Virus record (IMG/VR): IMGVR_UViG_3300046012_000791
Location: 1-32,643 of that record
Length of the DNA stretch: 32,643 nt
Direction: 5' to 3' (one strand)
DNA from: a virus
Positions 26,829 to 32,643 of the stretch are shown one piece after another. The notes beneath the pieces were generated by a model. That model had not been told where the DNA came from. It saw only the letters and a list, made by a program, of their open reading frames with translations, and searched no databases. Each line of letters begins with the position of its first letter. Position 1 is the stretch's first letter. A program made the position numbers and the translations under genes.

Positions 26829-29078
26829 CTATTGTGAAAACGGGACGCCGAACTGGGCAGGGCTGTGCAGGATGCCCAGGGGCGTGTTCTTCACCAGCAC
26901 GTCCTCGACCAGGTGCTCCTTGGCCGTGAACTGGCTGTAGTAGTAGGAGCGCCCGGAGGTGATGGCGAACGGGAGCACCTGGACCTCATCGACCTGGAAC
27001 GTGATGGTCGCGCCGGGCGTGCCCGAGGCGCTGATGATGATGTTGGCAAACGCCGCACTGGAGGGCGCCGTGCCGGTCACGCTCAGGTAGGTGGCAGCGC
27101 CCAGGGTCAGGGGGACAGCCGCAGCGCTGGTAGTGGACAGGTGCGCGCCGGAGGAATTGAGCCACTCGATGGCAATGACCAGCCCCGACGCCCAGCCCTG
27201 GAAGGAGAAGGACCACGCGCTGGCCGTGTAGGAGTCACCCACGATCACCGGGACGGTGCCGGTGGAGTTGATGCCCGGCGAGGCAGTAATGCCGTTGCCG
27301 TGGAACTTCGCTGAGGTGGTCCCCTGGTATGCCCAGGTGGTGGCCGTAGTCAGGGTGGCGCCGCTGATAGCCAGCCACGTGCCCAGACCTGCGTTAAACG
27401 TCCACAGCGTGGTGGCAGAGCCCGTGATCGTCCCCTCCCAGAACGCGTCGGTCCCGAAGGACCCGTCGAAGTAGGGCTGAAGCAGCTGCCCGTCCTCGAC
27501 CAGCACCGCATCGGTCCAGAAGCTGATCGGGTAGGAGGCGCCCGGGACCTCCAGCGCCGTCAGGGACAGGGTGTGGGAGTCAGCGGTGGCCGTGAACGTG
27601 CAGGCCGCTCTGTACCACTGGCCCGTGCCCAGCTGGGCCAGGGTGGCAGGCAGGCCGCCGTAGGGCCCGGAGCCGAAGCCTCCTGAGCCGTAGGGGATAC
27701 CGGAGCGGGCTGCTGAGCCCGTGGAGCCGGCGATAGTCAGCTCCACGTCAGCGATGCCCGTGCCGGGCTGGATGTACGCACTGGCCGTGTAGTCCCGGCC
27801 GATGATCAGGTTGCTGATCGTGGCCTGACAGCCCTGCCCGGTGCCGGCGGAGGCAATGGAGGTCTTGAGGGACACAGCGCCGGCGTTGTAGAGCAGGTTC
27901 CCGTAGCTGCCTACCTGCGGCGCGAACTGGGTGGCATCCGTGGCGATGGACGCGCCGGTCCCGATGGCGCTCCAGCCCGTGGTTCCTGTTGTCTCAAACG
28001 ACGGGTTGGTCACGTAGTTGAGCCGGTTGGGCTTGACGATGGTATTGATGACCCGGGGTGTCTGCCAGCCACGGGGGGTGACCGGGTTCGTGCCGCTGAT
28101 CTGGGGGAACTCCACCTGCACATTGGTCAGGTTGGCAGCCGCACCAGCAGCCAGGTTGACGAACTCGTAGCCCACGGCAGCGAAAGCCGCACGGCGCCAG
28201 GCGAACTGGCCCCCGGACACCGGGTAGTCCAGGGGAGGGGTCACGTACATGTAGCCCTGGTTGTAGTTGTTGTACCCGGTCATGACACCGGAGTTGTTCC
28301 ACAGTGCGTAGGTCATCGCCGGGTCGTTGTCCGTCAGCTCGAAGATGGCGAAGTCATCAAAGACCGAGACAGGGGAGACAACCGTGGGCGTGACGGAGTT
28401 GGTCACCGTGACAACGGTGACCTCCGGGGGGACATCGAAGATCTCGCCCGGGACGATGGTGGAGACACGCCCGGACACGGTAACGCCGGCGGAGACGCTG
28501 GTGCCGTGCTGGAAAGGACGGAAGGACGTGGATAACCCGGGCGTGCCGGTCCAGAAGCAGCCGGCCTGGTCGCCGTCGCAGAAAGGGGTGGCCGGGGACT
28601 CGGGCTCGACCTGGAGGGAGTCAGCCCAGAAGGTGAACTTCTGCGCGCTGGGGGTCTGGACAAGAATCTGAACCGGGACATTCGTGCCGGTAATTGCCAG
28701 GGAGTCCAGGGTGTAGCGCGTGAAGGTGGTGTTCAGGTGGATGGTGACCGATCCCAGGACGGCACCGCCGGCCGTGACCGCAGAGATGGTCAGGGTGCCG
28801 GGCTGGCCCATCAGGTACAGCGAGACGGAGCCGGTGGACGTCACGGGGACCGTGGCCACCGGCGAGCTGAACCCCTCACCGGCGACCAGGCCGTCCGTGG
28901 AGATCTTCAGCGAGGAGGACCCGAACACAGCCGTGGTGGTGTCCCGGGTGATCAGGGTGCCCGGGAGCTGGGTGTACCCGGTGGTGCTGACCTCAAAAGA
29001 GGGGTTCGGAACGTAGTTCGTGGTGTAGTCCCCCAGGGGGCCACCGTAAACAGACGTGTATGTCGGGGGGTACGTCAT
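26829..29078 (-). CDS. Minor tail protein with repeated carbohydrate-binding-like modules
   Basis: 749 residues. Three related beta-sandwich modules: NYVPNPSFEVSTTGYTQL from residue 21, NYVTNPSFETTGTTGWSAIG near 355, and LWTFNAGLGTWLAISGATLT near 565. The first two end with FW(A/T)D...V(E)...G..FW(T/E)GT, as in CBM-type jelly rolls of phage tail proteins. The C-terminus (SGRSYYYSQFTAKEHLVEDVLVKNTPLGI) is probably a tail-attachment or trimerisation part. It would bind host surface polysaccharide. ATG start with AGGAG eleven bases upstream, close behind the tailspike gene. Confidence 0.8.
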   Translation of the reverse strand: MTYPPTYTSVYGGPLGDYTTNYVPNPSFEVSTTGYTQLPGTLITRDTTTAVFGSSSLKISTDGLVAGEGFSSPVATVPVTSTGSVSLYLMGQPGTLTISAVTAGGAVLGSVTIHLNTTFTRYTLDSLAITGTNVPVQILVQTPSAQKFTFWADSLQVEPESPATPFCDGDQAGCFWTGTPGLSTSFRPFQHGTSVSAGVTVSGRVSTIVPGEIFDVPPEVTVVTVTNSVTPTVVSPVSVFDDFAIFELTDNDPAMTYALWNNSGVMTGYNNYNQGYMYVTPPLDYPVSGGQFAWRRAAFAAVGYEFVNLAAGAAANLTNVQVEFPQISGTNPVTPRGWQTPRVINTIVKPNRLNYVTNPSFETTGTTGWSAIGTGASIATDATQFAPQVGSYGNLLYNAGAVSLKTSIASAGTGQGCQATISNLIIGRDYTASAYIQPGTGIADVELTIAGSTGSAARSGIPYGSGGFGSGPYGGLPATLAQLGTGQWYRAACTFTATADSHTLSLTALEVPGASYPISFWTDAVLVEDGQLLQPYFDGSFGTDAFWEGTITGSATTLWTFNAGLGTWLAISGATLTTATTWAYQGTTSAKFHGNGITASPGINSTGTVPVIVGDSYTASAWSFSFQGWASGLVIAIEWLNSSGAHLSTTSAAAVPLTLGAATYLSVTGTAPSSAAFANIIISASGTPGATITFQVDEVQVLPFAITSGRSYYYSQFTAKEHLVEDVLVKNTPLGILHSPAQFGVPFSQ

Positions 29079-29081
29079 GAA

Positions 29082-30785
29082 TCAGCTCGCTCCTGCCCAG
29101 AAAGTCAGCATGTTTGTTGAGCTGTTGCTGGCCGGCGTGATGGTGCCGGGGAGCGCCGACAAGCCCGTTCCGTTGATAGCCCACCTGTAGTTCGCCGCTG
29201 TCAGCCCGACATTGGGGAGGTTGCCGGTCGCCGTCAGGCCCTTGAGCAGGGTGGGCTGGGTGGTGCCCAGGTTAGTCAGCAGGGCAGCCCAGACGAATGT
29301 GCCGCCGGCCAGCGTCTGCGGCGTGGTCAGGTTGCACTGGGCCGGGGCAAGGGTTTTCAGCGGCGTGCTGATATCAGAGGACCCGGACAGCAGCGTCCCC
29401 GCACTGCTGTACAGCCCCACGAAAGACGTGGTGCTGGTGCCGGCGCCAATCGTGGTCACCAGGAACCACAGGCTGGAGATCTTCACCAGGTAGCGCACGG
29501 GCAGCTTCATCAGGTACAGCGTGCCTGCGATGGTGATAGCGGTGGAAGTCAGTGCCATCGGGTCGCCGGTAGCCAGCAGCAGGTTGCTGTCGGCCGGGGT
29601 CCAGGTGGCATTGACGGATTCAACCTCGGCCTGGCAGCCGGTGCCGGGAAGCTGGCTTATCACCGTGTGCTGGGACGCTGTGATTCCCCGGACCCTGGCC
29701 GTGACATTCGTGGCGCTGCTGAAATCAATGAGCGGGTGGACGGTGGCAATACCGCCATCGGCTGGCTCGTTGAGCCCGTTGCAGATGAGGCTGGCACCGG
29801 ATCCGGAGAACCGGAAGATGCCGTTGTAGCTGGTGCCGGTCATAGTGCAGAACCGGATGGAGATCCCGTTGATGATGGTGGTCCCGGCATTGGCCGTCAG
29901 CACAAGCCCGAACCCCGGGTTCCCGGACAGCTCCAGATGCTCCAGGTGCAGCGCGTTGATGGTGACACTGCCGCATAATGTCAGCGCGATAGCGTCTGAG
30001 TTGAACACCTGGGCGTGCTCGATATTGAACTGGTTGAGCACCAGGTCATCAAAGCTCTGGAACCGCACCGGCCAGGAGGATGAGTTCGCGTCGGACCCGG
30101 TGAAGTTGTTGTGGACGTAGGTGTTATTGAACACGCAGCCCGTGCAGTTCGCGCCGCCCAGTCCCGCATTAGCCTGTAAATTAATTGCCGAGATCGAGTA
30201 GCCGGTAACCTCGTTGTTGTCGAACTGGCAGGAGAACAGCCCGGCTGCGGTGGTGATGGCCGGGTTGATTGACATGCCGTACGCGCCCAGGCTGCACCGC
30301 AGGTCCGAGAAATGGGACATGAAGCAGGAACCGGCGGTGTCGTCACCGAAGCTCATGCAGATAGAGCTGGTGTTGGAGGCGTTCTGCTGGGTGGCGTACG
30401 AGAAATTGATGCCCGAGATCTTCTGGCACTGGCCGGCGACCTGGACAATGGTGGTGTTGCTGGTGGCCTGCTGGATCTTGGTGACGTTAGCGCCGTCCCC
30501 GATGACCACCAGGCCGGGCAGCTTCCAGTTCAGGGTAGAGCTGATCTTGTAGGTCCCGGCCGGGATCCGGACGGGACGCGAGGCAGCGCTGGCAGCAGTG
30601 ACCGCAGCGTTGATGGCAGCGGTGGAGTCCGCTGTCCCGGTGGGATCCGCTCCCCCGGCATACGCCGTGTTCAGGATACTGAAACCCAGGCCCGAGCCTG
30701 TCAGGACATCAGAGACATTATTGATGTCCAGGGGAGGATTGCCCGACCCGACAGTGCGCGTGTCCGGGGGAATGGTATATGCCAT
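29082..30785 (-). CDS. Tailspike with pectate-lyase-like beta helix
   Basis: 567 residues. FSILNTAYAGGADPTGTADSTAAINAAVTAA (about 35-65) with RPVRIPAGTYKISSTL is the signature start of the pectate-lyase-3 / glycosyl-hydrolase-28-type right-handed beta helix. Long runs of Asn/Ser/Thr-rich rungs follow to about residue 390. The last 170 residues form a different beta domain (LYLMKLPVRYLVKISSLWFLV ... AANYRWAINGTGLSALPG), probably for trimerisation or receptor binding. Such spikes bind or cleave host polysaccharide. The ATG overlaps the preceding stop (TAATG), with GAGG upstream. Confidence 0.85.
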   Translation of the reverse strand: MAYTIPPDTRTVGSGNPPLDINNVSDVLTGSGLGFSILNTAYAGGADPTGTADSTAAINAAVTAASAASRPVRIPAGTYKISSTLNWKLPGLVVIGDGANVTKIQQATSNTTIVQVAGQCQKISGINFSYATQQNASNTSSICMSFGDDTAGSCFMSHFSDLRCSLGAYGMSINPAITTAAGLFSCQFDNNEVTGYSISAINLQANAGLGGANCTGCVFNNTYVHNNFTGSDANSSSWPVRFQSFDDLVLNQFNIEHAQVFNSDAIALTLCGSVTINALHLEHLELSGNPGFGLVLTANAGTTIINGISIRFCTMTGTSYNGIFRFSGSGASLICNGLNEPADGGIATVHPLIDFSSATNVTARVRGITASQHTVISQLPGTGCQAEVESVNATWTPADSNLLLATGDPMALTSTAITIAGTLYLMKLPVRYLVKISSLWFLVTTIGAGTSTTSFVGLYSSAGTLLSGSSDISTPLKTLAPAQCNLTTPQTLAGGTFVWAALLTNLGTTQPTLLKGLTATGNLPNVGLTAANYRWAINGTGLSALPGTITPASNSSTNMLTFWAGAS

Positions 30786-32643
30786 TAAGTCGCCTCGTAA
30801 ATCAGTCCATGGTTTGTGGCCGTGGAGTTAAAAGAATCAGTAGCTGACAGCACGGAAATACCATTCCGCAGCACGGTGATGGAGCTTCCTGACAGAACCA
30901 CGGTCATCCGGTCCAGGTCTGAGAAAGGGGTGGAGTACGTGCCGACAGTAGTAAATACCCCGGCAACATTCTTTCTCAGTGTAGTCCGGCCGGCGCGCCA
31001 GTAATTAGAAGTCGAGGACTCCCGGAAGATGATCCCCTGGGTCATCCCCGCATCGGGTGACGTCTTGAAGGTAACTGCCACCTGGCAGTCAGCCTGGGCA
31101 GTGATCAGCCCGATCGAGCGCGTGCCGGTGACCGTAGGATGCGCTGTGCCATCCATGAACCCATCGGTCTGGAATGCGCCGGCGGGGACGGACCAGGTGG
31201 TGCCATTGGCTACGTCCGGGGTCTGCCCGGCCAGCGTGGTGCCCCAGCTACCGGTGAAAGACTCGAAGTAGATATTGTTCGGGTACAGCGCGAATGGACC
31301 GATGTTGGAGTAGGTGATAGGCGTGGTGCCGAAGGTCGGGGGCGTGACATTCTGGCACCAGAAGAAACGGTTGCCGTTGGTCAGCCCGCCAAAGCAGCGC
31401 AGGAACTGCCCGACATGCGAAGCAGCGGTGTACTGACGGGTAGCTGATGCCTGTGTGCCTGCCGAGCCGGCATTAGTCAGCTTCCACACCCCGTTATTGA
31501 CGGGGTTAGCCTCACCGGTCAGCAGGAACAGGTCATTAACCGCCAGGGATATCCCGTCCAGCAGGGGGAACGCGCCATTGGATGTGCAGGTGAATGTGGT
31601 GCCGGTGAAGGAGTACGGGCAGGCCGTCGAGCAGGGGGTGGGCGGGCATGCCTTGACATCAGGGACAGCGGTGTACTGGCCCCGTGCCTGCTCCTGGGCA
31701 ATGAACTCTCCCCACTGGTCATACCAGGCGACATAGGGGTAGACATTCACCTGCTGATTGGCCGTGGTATTAAGGTTCTGGGATGTCTGCCCGCTGATCA
31801 TCAGGGCGATGCGCTTATCCAGGCCAACCGGCTGCCACTCGGTGGTCGGCACATTGTTCAGGGGAGGGACAGCGCCGGTAGATGCGCGCAGGGCCTGGAA
31901 CGGCTGGCCCTGGTAGTACACGATGTCATTGGTCATGTACTCAACGGTGGGGTCATACGTGTGCGAGGCGATAATCCAGGGGACCGGCAGCGCGTCGAGG
32001 ATGACCTGCTCGGGATCCGGGTGGTCTTTCAGCAGGCCGATGTCAGTGGTGGTGCGCGCCACGGATTTCAGCTCGCAGTTCTGCGGGGAACCGCCCCGGT
32101 TGTACACCCGGCAGCAGCCGTGCAGGAACCGGGAGAAGAACAGCGCCAGCAGGAAGCTGAAGGATTCCGGGTCCGGGCAGCCGACACCCTGCTTCAGTGC
32201 CGTGACCGAAGGTATCCCATGGGATACCCCCGGGTAGCGTGCCTCCCACGTGTTCACGCCGGCAGTTACCGGGTTGACCAGCGCGCCGGTGGTGTCATCA
32301 GCGGAGTAAATGACCCCCCAGTTGGCATTGGATGTGTTCGTGCCGGTCGGGGCAGTGTTGAGGGTGGGGGTAATCAGGCATTTGTAGACGAACCCGTTGA
32401 CCGTGACGAACTCCCCGGAGAAATAGGAGATCGTCGGATTGTACGGGTCGTATGTGAACACCGGATTGAGGAAGAATGCCTGATCGTTTTCCAGTACCTG
32501 GTTGTACCCGGTCTGGATGTCAACATCCCACCCGCAGACAATCTCGATCTCCTCGGCAATCCCTGCCAGCGTTCCCCTCTTGCGCGCGACCGTAGCCTGG
32601 TTCAGCACGCCCTTGCGGGTCAGGCGCGCCTCAATCTCGGGTC
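30785..32643 (-). CDS. Tail_P2_I-like tail protein with CBM and lectin-like modules, N-terminus cut off
   Basis: The frame is open to the right edge (starts EIEARLTRKGVLNQATVARK in view), so the 5' end lies outside; the GTG at 32608 is not a real start. The first part in view (VARKRGTLAGIAEEIEIVCGW) is the end of a phage tail protein I (P2 gpI-like) domain. Then come CBM5/12-like units (YDPYNPTISYFSGEFVTVNGFVYKC and YDPTVEYMTNDIVYYQGQPFQA, each ending in W), a Cys-rich repeat region, and a C-terminal concanavalin/LamG-like domain (YFESFTGSWGTT ... GLIYEAT, about 160 residues). It is a receptor-binding or baseplate component. Confidence 0.8.
   Translation of the reverse strand, partial: PEIEARLTRKGVLNQATVARKRGTLAGIAEEIEIVCGWDVDIQTGYNQVLENDQAFFLNPVFTYDPYNPTISYFSGEFVTVNGFVYKCLITPTLNTAPTGTNTSNANWGVIYSADDTTGALVNPVTAGVNTWEARYPGVSHGIPSVTALKQGVGCPDPESFSFLLALFFSRFLHGCCRVYNRGGSPQNCELKSVARTTTDIGLLKDHPDPEQVILDALPVPWIIASHTYDPTVEYMTNDIVYYQGQPFQALRASTGAVPPLNNVPTTEWQPVGLDKRIALMISGQTSQNLNTTANQQVNVYPYVAWYDQWGEFIAQEQARGQYTAVPDVKACPPTPCSTACPYSFTGTTFTCTSNGAFPLLDGISLAVNDLFLLTGEANPVNNGVWKLTNAGSAGTQASATRQYTAASHVGQFLRCFGGLTNGNRFFWCQNVTPPTFGTTPITYSNIGPFALYPNNIYFESFTGSWGTTLAGQTPDVANGTTWSVPAGAFQTDGFMDGTAHPTVTGTRSIGLITAQADCQVAVTFKTSPDAGMTQGIIFRESSTSNYWRAGRTTLRKNVAGVFTTVGTYSTPFSDLDRMTVVLSGSSITVLRNGISVLSATDSFNSTATNHGLIYEAT

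Overview
The window looks like part of a large tailed phage of an actinobacterium. Evidence is the GC-rich codon use, a WhiB-family regulator, a DUF1707-type membrane protein, AGAAGGAG-type ribosome sites, frequent GTG/TTG starts, a phage tail module and a complete phage replication/recombination set. Essentially every protein gene lies on the minus strand, so transcription runs from the right end to the left. Most neighbours overlap by 1-14 bases (ATGA, GTGA, TGATG, TAATG), as in long phage operons. The genes at both edges are cut by the window.

Right to left. (1) 32643-26829: end of the tail module, with a Tail_P2_I-like protein carrying carbohydrate-binding and lectin-like modules, a beta-helix (pectate-lyase-like) tailspike, and a tail protein with repeated jelly-roll-like modules. 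(2) 26815-25956: a frameshifted HNH endonuclease, a zinc-ribbon microprotein and a small membrane protein. (3) 25945-22241: separate units, each with its own promoter, for two secreted proteins, a DGQHR-domain protein and an unknown phage protein whose messenger has a long structured leader. (4) 22221-21790: tRNA-like segments arranged 3' half first, two stem-loops with the same GCCGGC loop core, and a terminator. (5) 21722-15487: replication block with a RecA-fold (RepA/DnaB-like) helicase, a CHC2/TOPRIM primase, an SNF2 helicase and small zinc-ribbon proteins. A possible antisense RNA lies at the helicase start, and an iteron-like repeat cluster at its end. (6) 15476-12566: membrane and coiled-coil proteins and a band-7-like lipoprotein. 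(7) 12553-1: MerR-like HTH, gp32-like ssDNA-binding protein, family A DNA polymerase, RecA, PD-(D/E)XK nucleases, dCMP deaminase, WhiB, Cas4/RecB-like nuclease, C5 DNA methyltransferase, endonuclease VII, a SpoVS-like protein, and a string of short Gly/Ser/Arg-rich unknowns.

Several genes are too short for a usual ORF cut-off but fit the operon exactly: 6055-6210, 7455-7628, 11935-12027, 12027-12113, 15318-15476, 19979-20101, 20532-20705, 20753-20872 and 26283-26432. Promoters of the form TTGACA-17/18-TANNNT recur upstream of membrane, secreted and unknown genes, often directly behind the stop codon of the preceding gene.

The most unusual features are the permuted-looking tRNA units, the plus-strand promoter/terminator pair antisense to the helicase leader, the iteron cluster, and the riboswitch-like leader at 23003-23195. 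All identifications come from reading motifs by eye; no database search or folding program was run.
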